Shown here: piece after piece, positions 34,834 to 42,295 of the stretch
How positions within the stretch are numbered: position 1 is the stretch's first letter
Layout: every line of letters starts with the position of its first letter
Source: Sphingobium phenoxybenzoativorans
GTDB lineage: Bacteria; Pseudomonadota; Alphaproteobacteria; Sphingomonadales; Sphingomonadaceae
DNA length: 43,406 bases
Direction: 5' to 3'
Assembly (NCBI RefSeq): GCF_001757355.1
Contig: NZ_MINO01000031.1
Coordinates: forward strand, 1 to 43,406
Notes under the pieces: model-generated
What the model saw: only the letters and a program-made list of their open reading frames with translations
Database searches by the model: none
Told to the model about the DNA's origin: nothing
Program-made: the position numbers and the translations under genes

Positions 34834-35190
34834 ATGCGGATATTGATTGCCGGCCATTTGACATTTGACGGGCAGGATTGCGCCGCGATCATCCGGGAAG
34901 GCCGGAAATTTATCGAAGCCAGCCGGGCGGAAAAGGGATGCATCGCCTATAACTGGTCGGTCGACCCGCTGATCCCCTCAACGATCCATGTATTTGAGGA
35001 ATGGGAAAGTGAGGCCGCCCTCGGCGCGCACTTCCGGGACCCATCCTACCTGTCCATGCGCGCGCATCTCGAAAGCTTCGCGCTGACCGGTTTCGACGTC
35101 TCGCTTTACAGCGCCAACGGTAAGGAGGCGGTCTATACCGAGGAGGGACAGCCGCGCAGCGCGATATTCGGCGTCCCGATCGGGAAATAG
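34834..35190 (+). CDS. antibiotic-biosynthesis-monooxygenase-fold (ABM) protein
   Basis: 118 residues, ferredoxin-like dimeric fold. MRILIAGHLTFDGQD, then FIEASRAEKGCIAYNWSVDPLIPSTIHVFEEWESEAALGAHF, the standard ABM sequence 'E-x-G-C-x-x-Y ... E-x-W-x-x-x-x-A-L-x-x-H'. Members degrade haem or oxidise small quinol-like molecules without cofactor; the specific activity is unknown. GGGAG lies six bases before the ATG. Its stop is one base from the convergent dehydrogenase stop. Confidence 0.85.
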   Translation: MRILIAGHLTFDGQDCAAIIREGRKFIEASRAEKGCIAYNWSVDPLIPSTIHVFEEWESEAALGAHFRDPSYLSMRAHLESFALTGFDVSLYSANGKEAVYTEEGQPRSAIFGVPIGK

Positions 35191-35191
35191 C

Positions 35192-36241
35192 TCAACCGCG
35201 CCCGATCAGCTTCTGCGCCATGCTGTCCGCCACATCAGCGGCAGGCCGGTCGCTGGCGCGGCTTTCCGCCCATATCGTCCGCAGCCGGCCGGGAATCTGT
35301 TCGATCCGCCCGTTGACCTCATCCCGGTCGCCCTGCCCCAGATATTCGAGCGCCACATTGATGATGCCGCCCGCGTTGATCACATAATCCGGGGCGTAGA
35401 GAATCCCGCGCCCATGCAGCCGCGCCGCGTCCGCCCTGGTCGCAAGCTGATTATTGGCGCCGCCCGCCACAATGGGCGCCTTGAGCAGGGGAATGCTATA
35501 TTCGTTGAGGATCGCGCCAAGGGCGTTGGGACTGAACAGGTCCGCCTCCACCCCGATGATCGCATCGGCGGACACCGTAACCGCGCCAAGTTCATCCGCC
35601 AGCGCCTGCGCACGCTCGCCATTCACATCGGCCAGCGTCAGCCGCGCCCCGTCCTTGGCCAGATAACGCGCCAGTCCGCCGCCCACGCTGCCTACGCCCT
35701 GAATGGCGACATGCACGCCCGCAACGCTATCCTTACCGGCCGCCTCGGCGATCGCTGCCTTGACGCCCAGATAGACGCCATAGGCGGTCAAAGGCCCCGG
35801 ATCGCCGCCAGCCGCGCCTTCGCCCACCGGCAAGCCGGAGACATGGCGGGTGCTGCGCGCAATCGCGATCATGTCCGCTTCGGAAATGCCGACATCCTCG
35901 GCCGTCACATAGCGCCCGCCAAGGGAGTCGATCGCCTTGCCGAACGCCTCCAACATGGCCGGGGTCTTGGACCGGTCCGCATCCGCCAGGATGACGCCCT
36001 TCGCCCCGCCCATCGGCAGGCCCGCCATCGCATTTTTGTAGCTCATGCCGCGCGAGAGCCGCAGCGCATCGGTAATGGCGTCCGACCGGTCGGCATAATG
36101 CCAGAAACGCACTCCGCCGGCACCCGGCCCAAGCGCGGTCGAATGCACGGCGATGATCGCGGTCAGCCCGCTCGCGCGATCCCGGAAAAGGTGAACGCCC
36201 TCATGATCGTCAAAATCCGGCAGGTCCCAGGGAGCGGTCAT
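35192..36241 (-). CDS. leucine/valine-type amino acid dehydrogenase
   Basis: 349 residues of the ELFV (Glu/Leu/Phe/Val) dehydrogenase family. Substrate domain: GPGAGGVRFWHYADRSDAITDALRLSRGMSYKNAMAGLPMGGAKGVI, with catalytic Lys69 and Lys81. NAD domain: VAIQGVGSVGGGLARYLAKDGARLTLAD. It oxidatively deaminates branched-chain amino acids to 2-oxo acids, the substrates of the Bkd complex 30 kb upstream. GAGG lies five bases before the ATG. A GTAA-N5-TTAC palindrome ten bases upstream of the ATG is shared with the bkd promoter. Confidence 0.9.
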   Translation of the reverse strand: MTAPWDLPDFDDHEGVHLFRDRASGLTAIIAVHSTALGPGAGGVRFWHYADRSDAITDALRLSRGMSYKNAMAGLPMGGAKGVILADADRSKTPAMLEAFGKAIDSLGGRYVTAEDVGISEADMIAIARSTRHVSGLPVGEGAAGGDPGPLTAYGVYLGVKAAIAEAAGKDSVAGVHVAIQGVGSVGGGLARYLAKDGARLTLADVNGERAQALADELGAVTVSADAIIGVEADLFSPNALGAILNEYSIPLLKAPIVAGGANNQLATRADAARLHGRGILYAPDYVINAGGIINVALEYLGQGDRDEVNGRIEQIPGRLRTIWAESRASDRPAADVADSMAQKLIGRG

Positions 36242-36250
36242 TCAATCCTC

Positions 36251-36263
36251 GTAACTTAATTAC
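36251..36263 (-). promoter_or_regulatory. GTAA-N5-TTAC palindrome upstream of the amino acid dehydrogenase
   Basis: GTAACTTAATTAC is a perfect copy of the GTAA-N5-TTAC pattern found twice upstream of bkdA1 (6755-6788). Here it lies ten bases before the start codon, so bound protein would lie over the leader and act as a roadblock, or else the true promoter is very close. Confidence 0.45.
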
Positions 36264-36328
36264 AGGAGATCGCAATAATATGCCAACCGGCAAAAAGCCA
36301 GACGCCGAATAGCGTAAAATCGGGAAGA

Positions 36329-36406
36329 TGGGGCGATCGACGGGATCCGAACCCGCGACCTCCGGTACCACAAACCGGCGCTCTAACCAACTGAGCTACG
36401 ATCGCC
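36329..36406 (-). tRNA. tRNA-His (anticodon GTG)
   Basis: Cloverleaf with encoded CCA. The seven-base acceptor GCGATCG pairs with CGATCGC; an extra G at -1 (36406) can pair with discriminator C73 as required for histidine tRNA. Anticodon loop TTGTGGT gives GTG; T loop TTCGGAT. Decodes CAC/CAU. Confidence 0.95.
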
Positions 36407-36437
36407 ACGGGACCCGCAGGGTCCAGAAGAAGGCGGC

Positions 36438-36466
36438 TCATAGGGCGCGCGCCGCCCCAGCGTCAA
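36438..36466 (-). promoter_or_regulatory. tRNA-His promoter
   Basis: On the minus strand TTGACG (36466-36461) and CTATGA (36443-36438) have a 17-base GC-rich spacer. Transcription would start about 25 bases before the mature tRNA, leaving a short 5' leader for RNase P. Confidence 0.6.
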
Positions 36467-36497
36467 GCATCGATTTGGCCTTTGCCGCAGCGCTGAA

Positions 36498-36526
36498 TCA
36501 AAAAGACCGGGCTTTCGCCCGGCCTT
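36498..36526 (-). terminator. intrinsic terminator of hupB
   Basis: CCGGGC (36522-36517) GAAA GCCCGG (36512-36507) followed by TCTTTTT on the minus strand: a six-pair GC stem with a stable GAAA loop and a T run, 65 bases after the hupB stop. Confidence 0.88.
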
Positions 36527-36591
36527 TCCGAATCCTTGATGCGCAGCGCGCAAATCCCTTTCAGGCCCCTCTCCGGACCAAAATATGGATA

Positions 36592-36864
36592 TTAGTTGAC
36601 GGCGTCCTTCAGACCCTTGCCCGCCTTGAACTTCGGCTGGGTCGACGCCTTGATGGTCATCGTCTCGCCGGTGCGGGGGTTACGGCCGGTCGAAGCCTTG
36701 CGCTTCGAAACGGAAAAGGTGCCGAACCCGACCAGGCGGACTTCGTCACCCTTCTTCAGGGCAGCGGTGATCGAATCAAAAACGCCTTCGACCGCCTTGC
36801 TCGCATCGCTCTTGCTGAGCCCGCTGCCATCGGCGACCGCGCTGATGAGATCCTGCTTGTTCAT
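36592..36864 (-). CDS. hupB: DNA-binding protein HU
   Basis: 90 residues. MNKQDLISAVADGSGLSKSDASKAVEGVFDSI is the helical base and VRLVGFGTFSVSKRKASTGRNPRTGETMTIKAS the beta-arm with the conserved G-x-N-P-x-T-G, Pro intercalating into DNA. A nucleoid protein that bends DNA, either a homodimer or paired with a second HU. AAGGGGG lies upstream of the ATG. It has its own promoter and terminator and follows lon in the usual order of lon-hupB. Confidence 0.96.
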   Translation of the reverse strand: MNKQDLISAVADGSGLSKSDASKAVEGVFDSITAALKKGDEVRLVGFGTFSVSKRKASTGRNPRTGETMTIKASTQPKFKAGKGLKDAVN

Positions 36865-36906
36865 GCCTTGGGAACCCCCTTAGTTTCTCTGGTTAATGGG
36901 TGTGGT

Positions 36907-36935
36907 GAATTAGGAATCGGCTTAAGGCGCGACAA
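36907..36935 (-). promoter_or_regulatory. hupB promoter
   Basis: TTGTCG (36935-36930) and TAATTC (36912-36907) are 17 bases apart on the minus strand, 42 bases before the hupB start codon. Confidence 0.55.
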
Positions 36936-37028
36936 TAAGGCTCAGGAAAATTCCAGAGTCAAAGGGAAAGCGACGAAAACCGTTCACCGACCCAAAATGC
37001 CCTGTTTTTCTGGTCTTTGACGGGCCGA

Positions 37029-39425
37029 TCAGTGCCGAATCGCCGCTTCCGACTCGCCGCCATGCGCCATTGGCGGCTGCGCAGCGAGGTCATCCTCCTC
37101 GGTCCAGCTTATGGCTTCGAGGGGGGAAGCCAGCGCCTTCGCCAGCACCTGATCGACATGGGAAACGGGAATGATCTCCAGCCCGTCGCGAATATTCGCC
37201 GGGATCTCAACCAGGTCCTTTTCATTGTCGGCCGGGATCAGCACGGTCTTGATGCCGCCGCGCAGCGCCGCGAGCAGCTTCTCCTTCAGGCCGCCGATCG
37301 GCAGCACCCGGCCGCGCAGCGTGACTTCGCCGGTCATCGCCACATCCTTGCGGACAGGGACGCCGGTCAGCGTGCTGACGATGGACGTCACCATGCCGAT
37401 ACCCGCAGACGGACCATCTTTGGGCACCGCGCCTTCGGGCAGGTGAATGTGGATGTCCTTCCGGTTGAAGATGCTGGGCTTGATGCCATAGCCGGGTGAG
37501 CGCGCCTTCACATAGGAGAAGGCGGCCTGAATCGACTCGCTCATCACATCGCCCAGCTTGCCGGTCGACCTGATCATGCCCTTGCCGGGAACGGTCACCG
37601 CCTCGATGGTCAGCAGTTCGCCGCCGACCTCGGTCCAGGCAAGGCCGGTCACTGCACCGATCTGATTTTCCTCCTCGCCGACGCCATGGCGGAATTTCCG
37701 CACGCCGGCATAATCGGCCAGATTTTCCGGCGTGATCGTGATCTGAGTAAATTCGCCCTCGACGATCTTGCGCAGCGCCTTGCGGGCCAGCCGGGCAACC
37801 TCGCGCTCCAGCGTACGGACGCCGGCTTCGCGGGTATAATAGCGGATCAGGTCGCGAACGGCCTCCTCGGTGACAATGAACTCGTCTTCCTTCAGGCCAT
37901 GCGCCTCGACCTGCTTGGCGATCAGGTGCCGCTGCGCAATCTCAACCTTCTCATCCTCGGTATAACCCTCCAGCCGGATGATCTCCATGCGGTCCAGCAG
38001 AGGCTGAGGCAGGTTCAGGCTGTTGGCGGTCGTGACGAACATCACGTCGGACAGGTCGACGTCGATCTCCAGATAATGGTCCTGGAACTTCGCATTCTGT
38101 TCGGGATCGAGAACTTCGAGCAGGGCGGAGGCCGGATCGCCCCGGAAATCCTGGCCCAGCTTGTCGATCTCGTCGAGCAGGAACAGCGGGTTCATCGCGC
38201 CAGCCTTTTTCAGGTTGGTGACGATCTTGCCCGGCAGCGAACCGATATAAGTGCGGCGATGGCCGCGAATTTCCGCTTCGTCGCGCACGCCGCCCAGCGA
38301 CTGGCGCACAAACTCGCGGCCCGTCGCCTTGGCGATGGAACGGCCGAGCGAGGTCTTGCCGACGCCCGGAGGGCCGACGAGGCACAGGATCGGCCCCTTC
38401 AGCTTGTTGGTGCGGGCCTGCACGGCGAGATATTCGACGATGCGGTCCTTGACCTTCTCCAGCGCGAAATGATCCGCGTCCAGGATTTCTTGCGCCTTCT
38501 TGAGGTCAGTCTTGACCTTGCTTTTCTTGCCCCAGGGCAGGCCAAGCAGCACGTCCAGATAGTTGCGCACCACGGTCGCCTCGGCGGACATGGGCTGCAT
38601 GGTCTTGAGCTTCTTCAGCTCGGCATTGGCCTTCGTCTTGGCTTCCTTGCTGAGCTTCAGCTTGTTGATTTTCGACTGCAGCTCGGCAAGTTCGTCGGCC
38701 TCCTCGGCCTCGCCATTGCCCAGTTCGCGCTGAATCGCCTTCAACTGCTCGTTGAGATAATATTCGCGCTGGGTCTTCTCCATCTGGCGCTTTACGCGGC
38801 CGCGGATCTTCTTCTCGACCTGCAGCACGCCCAGCTCGCCCTCCATGAAGGCAAAGGCCATTTCCAGCCGCTTCATCGGGTCCGCCTCAACCAGCAGCGC
38901 CTGCTTGTCGGAAACCTTGAGGTTGATGTTCGCAGCAACGGCGTCGGACAGCTTGCCCGCATCCTCTATCTCGCGGAGCTGCACCGGCGTCTCGGCCGGC
39001 AGTTTCTTGTTGAGCTTTGCATAATTCTCGAACTGCTCGGCGACCGACCGCATCAGGGCGGAGGCTTCCGGTCCCTCGGCGACAACATCCTCCACCACCT
39101 CGACCTCGGCGCGCAGATAACCCTCGTCCGGGATCAGCTCCTTGAGCAGAGCGCGCTGCTTGCCCTCGACAAGCACCCGCACGGTGCCGTCGGGCAGCTT
39201 CAGCAGTTGCAGCACCGTCGCGACAACGCCGGTGTCATAGAGCGAGTCGCGGTCGGGATCATCCTCGGCCGGGTCCAACTGGGACACCAGGAAGATGTCC
39301 TTGTCAGCTTCCATCGCCTTTTCCAGCGCAACGACGCTCTTGTCGCGGCCGACGAACAGGGGGACGATCATCTGCGGGAAAACCACGATGTCGCGCAGCG
39401 GAAGCAGAGGATAGGTAGTGGTCAT
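37029..39425 (-). CDS. lon: ATP-dependent protease Lon
   Basis: 798 residues. The N-terminal substrate domain starts [30 protein letters not shown]+ domain with Walker [10 protein letters not shown] and Walker [12 protein letters not shown]; arginine region [10 protein letters not shown]; protease domain with catalytic Ser in [11 protein letters not shown] and Lys in [14 protein letters not shown]. It forms a hexamer degrading misfolded and regulatory proteins. GGAG lies five bases before the ATG. I see no clear heat-shock promoter in the 150-base spacer. The C-terminal extension [18 protein letters not shown] is acidic, as often in alphaproteobacteria. Confidence 0.97.
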   Translation of the reverse strand: MTTTYPLLPLRDIVVFPQMIVPLFVGRDKSVVALEKAMEADKDIFLVSQLDPAEDDPDRDSLYDTGVVATVLQLLKLPDGTVRVLVEGKQRALLKELIPDEGYLRAEVEVVEDVVAEGPEASALMRSVAEQFENYAKLNKKLPAETPVQLREIEDAGKLSDAVAANINLKVSDKQALLVEADPMKRLEMAFAFMEGELGVLQVEKKIRGRVKRQMEKTQREYYLNEQLKAIQRELGNGEAEEADELAELQSKINKLKLSKEAKTKANAELKKLKTMQPMSAEATVVRNYLDVLLGLPWGKKSKVKTDLKKAQEILDADHFALEKVKDRIVEYLAVQARTNKLKGPILCLVGPPGVGKTSLGRSIAKATGREFVRQSLGGVRDEAEIRGHRRTYIGSLPGKIVTNLKKAGAMNPLFLLDEIDKLGQDFRGDPASALLEVLDPEQNAKFQDHYLEIDVDLSDVMFVTTANSLNLPQPLLDRMEIIRLEGYTEDEKVEIAQRHLIAKQVEAHGLKEDEFIVTEEAVRDLIRYYTREAGVRTLEREVARLARKALRKIVEGEFTQITITPENLADYAGVRKFRHGVGEEENQIGAVTGLAWTEVGGELLTIEAVTVPGKGMIRSTGKLGDVMSESIQAAFSYVKARSPGYGIKPSIFNRKDIHIHLPEGAVPKDGPSAGIGMVTSIVSTLTGVPVRKDVAMTGEVTLRGRVLPIGGLKEKLLAALRGGIKTVLIPADNEKDLVEIPANIRDGLEIIPVSHVDQVLAKALASPLEAISWTEEDDLAAQPPMAHGGESEAAIRH

Positions 39426-39576
39426 GCAGTCTCCGTTGGCCGGTCCGTTCCGATGAACCGCCAGCCTTTGATGCAGCTATATGGGCGCACGGCCCCCGGC
39501 AATCAATCATGCACCATAGGACCGCCCGCCTTAACGGAAGGCGAACATACCGATCATGCCGGAGTAATCCCGCCGG

Positions 39577-39900
39577 TCAGAAAGGCAGCTTGAAGCCCGG
39601 CGGCAGGGAAAGGCCGCTCGTCATCTTGCTCATTTCCGACTGGCTGGCCTCATCCGCCTTCTTGCGCGCATCGTTAAACGCGGCGGCGATCAGGTCTTCC
39701 AATATCTGCTTTTCCGAAGGCGCAAGCAGCCCTTCGTCGATGGACACGCCGACGATGCGGCCCTTGGCGGTCGCCGTGACCCGCACGATGCCGCCGCCCG
39801 AAACGCCCTCAACCTCGATCTTGTCGAGATTTTCCTGCGCCTTGGTCAGCTCCTCCTGAACCCGGCTGGCCATGCCGAGTATCTCGTTGAGATCCTTCAT
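39577..39900 (-). CDS. ybaB: YbaB/EbfC nucleoid-associated protein
   Basis: 107 residues: MKDLNEILGMASRVQEELTKAQENLDKIEVEGVSGGGIVRVTATAKGRIVGVSID, the family's helix-then-beta layout, and EDLIAAAFNDARKKADE. It binds DNA as a dimer and is nearly always downstream of dnaX. The start ATG overlaps the dnaX stop (ATGA). The C-terminal GFKLPF tail is typical. Confidence 0.95.
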   Translation of the reverse strand: MKDLNEILGMASRVQEELTKAQENLDKIEVEGVSGGGIVRVTATAKGRIVGVSIDEGLLAPSEKQILEDLIAAAFNDARKKADEASQSEMSKMTSGLSLPPGFKLPF

Positions 39901-41513
39901 CCGCTCGCACTCCATTGCTCATTGTCTTCGACCAGATCGGCGTCCGGGAACGCCGTCATCGCCGCCCGCACCACGGGCGTATCCAATATCGCCTGCCGGG
40001 CCTGCATCTCGCTCTCGGCCTTCTGCTCGCCAAGGGTTGGTTCGCCCTCGCCCTCCGCCAGCGTCACGACCCAGCGCTGACCGGTGGCGGTCTTGAGCGC
40101 CTCGGTCAGTTTCCGCAGGAAATCGTCCGCGACCGGCCGGGCCATGTTCAGCGCCAGCTCCGGCGGCGCATAGCGCACCAGCCGCGCCTCATGCTCGATC
40201 TGATCGGCGAGGAAACCGGAATTTTTCCACAAGGCATCGACCAGCGCGGCGAAGGTCGGCGGCCATTGCGCCGCGCTTTCGGAGCCAGCGCCGGGGGCAT
40301 CCTTCGCTGGCGCAGCCTGTCCCGCGCCACCGGACACCCCGCCCTGCTGGATCATCCGCGCCAGATCGCTGGGATCGGGCAGGCTGGCGGCGTGAACGAT
40401 ACGCAGCAGCGCCATTTCGCACGCCTCGCGCGGCAGCCCGGCATTGGCGACCTCATCATGCCCCTTGAGCAAGAGCTGCCATATCCGGTGCAGCGGCGCG
40501 AAGCCGATCTGGCTGGCCCAGTCCGCCAGCATCTCCCGCTCCTCGGCCGATTGCGCCGGATCGTCGGCGCCGCGCCCTGCCTTCGCGATGGTCACGGCAT
40601 GAACCAGCTCCAGCAGGCCGCGCATCAGCGCCAGCGGCTCGACGCCAAGCTGATGCTGCTCATCCAGCGCCGCCAGCATGTCCTGCGCCCTGCCCTCCAG
40701 CAACAGCCCCAGCAGCCTGCGGGTCGCGCCGCGATCGGACAGGCCCAGCATCTCGCGCACCTGCGCGGCGGTCACGGTCGGCGCGTCGCCGCTGGTGTCG
40801 GCATGAGCGATCGCCTGGTCGAGGATCGAAAGGCCGTCGCGCGCCGACCCCTCCGCCGCCTGCGCGATCAGCGCCAGCGCGTCCGGCTCCGCCTGCACAT
40901 CCTCCGCCTGGGTCACATGGGCGAAGTGCGCGGCCAGCTTTTCCGCCGGGATGCGCCGCAGGTCGAAACGCTGGCAGCGGGAAAGCACCGTCACCGGCAC
41001 CTTGTTCACCTCTGTCGTGGCGAACAGGAATTTCACATGCGCCGGCGGCTCCTCCAGCGTCTTGAGGAGCGCGTTGAAGGCATTCTTCGACAGCATGTGC
41101 ACTTCGTCGATGATGTAGATCTTGTAGCGGGCGGACACCGCCGCATAGCGCACGGACTCGATGATCTCGCGCACATCGTCGACGCCGGTATGGCTGGCGG
41201 CGTCCATCTCGATCACGTCGATATGGCGGCCCTCGGCGATCGCCCTGCACGGCTCACACACGCCGCACGGGTCGATGGTCGGACCGCCCTGCCCGTCCGG
41301 GCCGATGCAATTCAAAGCCTTGGCGATCAGCCGCGCCGTGGACGTCTTGCCGACCCCGCGCACGCCGGTCATCAGGAAGGCATGGGCCAGCCGGCCGCGC
41401 TTGATGGCGTTGGCCAGCGTCTGCACCATCGCATCCTGGCCGATCAGCTCGTCGAAATTCCGCGGGCGGTATTTGCGGGCAAGCACGCGATAGGGCTGAG
41501 GGGAATCGGTCAT
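39897..41513 (-). CDS. dnaX: DNA polymerase III subunit gamma/tau
   Basis: 538 residues. YRVLARKYRPRNFDELIGQDAMVQTL opens the clamp loader AAA+ domain; Walker A GVRGVGKTSTARLIAKALNC, zinc-type CGVCEPC, Walker B YIIDEVHMLS, sensor LFATTEVNKVPVTVLSRCQRFDLRRI. The C-terminal region (about 370-538) includes an Ala/Gly-rich linker at about 395-415. Together these load the beta clamp. The ATG at 41513 gives the typical beginning MTDSPQPYRVLARKYRP; the frame upstream extends into SRP RNA and cannot be protein. The order SRP RNA-dnaX-ybaB is the common bacterial one. Confidence 0.95.
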   Translation of the reverse strand: MTDSPQPYRVLARKYRPRNFDELIGQDAMVQTLANAIKRGRLAHAFLMTGVRGVGKTSTARLIAKALNCIGPDGQGGPTIDPCGVCEPCRAIAEGRHIDVIEMDAASHTGVDDVREIIESVRYAAVSARYKIYIIDEVHMLSKNAFNALLKTLEEPPAHVKFLFATTEVNKVPVTVLSRCQRFDLRRIPAEKLAAHFAHVTQAEDVQAEPDALALIAQAAEGSARDGLSILDQAIAHADTSGDAPTVTAAQVREMLGLSDRGATRRLLGLLLEGRAQDMLAALDEQHQLGVEPLALMRGLLELVHAVTIAKAGRGADDPAQSAEEREMLADWASQIGFAPLHRIWQLLLKGHDEVANAGLPREACEMALLRIVHAASLPDPSDLARMIQQGGVSGGAGQAAPAKDAPGAGSESAAQWPPTFAALVDALWKNSGFLADQIEHEARLVRYAPPELALNMARPVADDFLRKLTEALKTATGQRWVVTLAEGEGEPTLGEQKAESEMQARQAILDTPVVRAAMTAFPDADLVEDNEQWSASG

Positions 41514-41589
41514 GAGGCCCTTATTAACCCTAAGCGCCGGGCCTGTCGAAAAGGCCCGTATCGCGTGGAAACGATGGCTTGCGGGACAT

Positions 41590-41686
41590 GAGGTGGGAGC
41601 CGGAACGACCCGCGGCAAAATCGTTGTGGCTGCTTCCGTCAGGACCTGACCAGGTTGGCGACGACCGCGCCCGCCCGACTCCCGGC
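41590..41686 (-). ncRNA. ffs: bacterial small signal recognition particle RNA (4.5S type)
   Basis: About 97 nt. On the minus strand the conserved core GGTCAGGTCC...GGAAGCAGCC (41652-41629) forms the apical hairpin that binds Ffh, flanked by a long stem in which GGGAGTCGGG near the 5' end pairs with CCGGCTCCC near the 3' end. The apical loop is TGAC (41641-41638), a URRC type instead of the commoner GGAA. It lies directly upstream of dnaX, as in many bacteria. Ends are estimated from the pairing and the promoter. Confidence 0.88.
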
Positions 41687-41690
41687 GCGG

Positions 41691-41719
41691 CATATGGGGG
41701 AAAGCTTATGGATTGGCAA
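41691..41719 (-). promoter_or_regulatory. SRP RNA promoter
   Basis: TTGCCA (41719-41714) and CATATG (41696-41691) are 17 bases apart; transcription would start about five bases before the predicted SRP RNA stem. Confidence 0.55.
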
Positions 41720-41956
41720 GATCGGGCTGACACGGGCGCCGGGACGGCTTCGCCCGGCCGCGCCATGCGCGCGAATGCGAAGGCGAATGCGACGGTGTCA
41801 GCACTTTTTGCGCAAAATTATCATGATATATCAGTGATTTAAAAATAGGATTTTGTAGGAACCTTCGCCTTTGTTGGACTATAAACCGCAGCGCATGCAG
41901 TCCGTTTCCGGCCGGTTTTCAGATGGCTTGTGCAGGAAGAACAACGCGCCGCAGCG
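41720..41956. other. intergenic stretch with no gene seen
   Basis: About 237 bases between the SRP RNA promoter and the ferredoxin stop. The middle is AT-rich (41800-41880, with TTATCATGATATATC). No ORF with family signal, no intrinsic terminator with a clear T run. Confidence 0.4.
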
Positions 41957-42292
41957 TCACATGCCCTGCATGTTCCGGCTTTCCGCGGGCATGCGCACGG
42001 TCAGCGTATCATAGCTCTCGTCGATCACGATCTGGCACGAAAGCCGGCTGTTGCGCGTGGCGGACGCGGCGAGGTCAAGCATATCCTCCTCCGCTTCGCT
42101 GGCGCGCGGCAGCTTAGCGAAATCGGCGGGATCGATGATGACATGGCATGTAGAGCAGGCCATCTGCCCCTCGCACGTGCCCTCCAGCGGCTGGCCGTTC
42201 GCCTGCGCCACGTCGAGAAGTATCTGCCCCGGCTGCGCGAAAACCTCATCGCGTTTCTTGCCGTCGGCACTGATGAACTTGACCCAGACCAT
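41957..42292 (-). CDS. adrenodoxin-type 2Fe-2S ferredoxin
   Basis: 111 residues. VWVKFISADGKKRDEVFAQPGQILLDVAQANG begins the beta-grasp, and the cluster ligands are Cys40, Cys46, Cys49 in GTCEGQMACSTC and Cys86 in RLSCQIVI. The spacing C-x5-C-x2-C-x36-C is that of Isc-type/adrenodoxin ferredoxins, which deliver electrons for iron-sulfur assembly or to P450s. It starts three bases after the cysteine desulfurase stop, so the two genes form an operon and a role in iron-sulfur cluster formation is likely. Confidence 0.9.
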   Translation of the reverse strand: MVWVKFISADGKKRDEVFAQPGQILLDVAQANGQPLEGTCEGQMACSTCHVIIDPADFAKLPRASEAEEDMLDLAASATRNSRLSCQIVIDESYDTLTVRMPAESRNMQGM

Positions 42293-42295
42293 AGA

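Noticed and set aside
37686..39593. 635-codon plus-strand ORF opposite lon
   Set aside because: Antisense shadow of lon; no ribosome site and no recognisable domain, while lon has all catalytic motifs.
39915..41591. 558-codon plus-strand ORF opposite dnaX
   Set aside because: Antisense to dnaX and the SRP RNA; composition artefact of high GC third positions.
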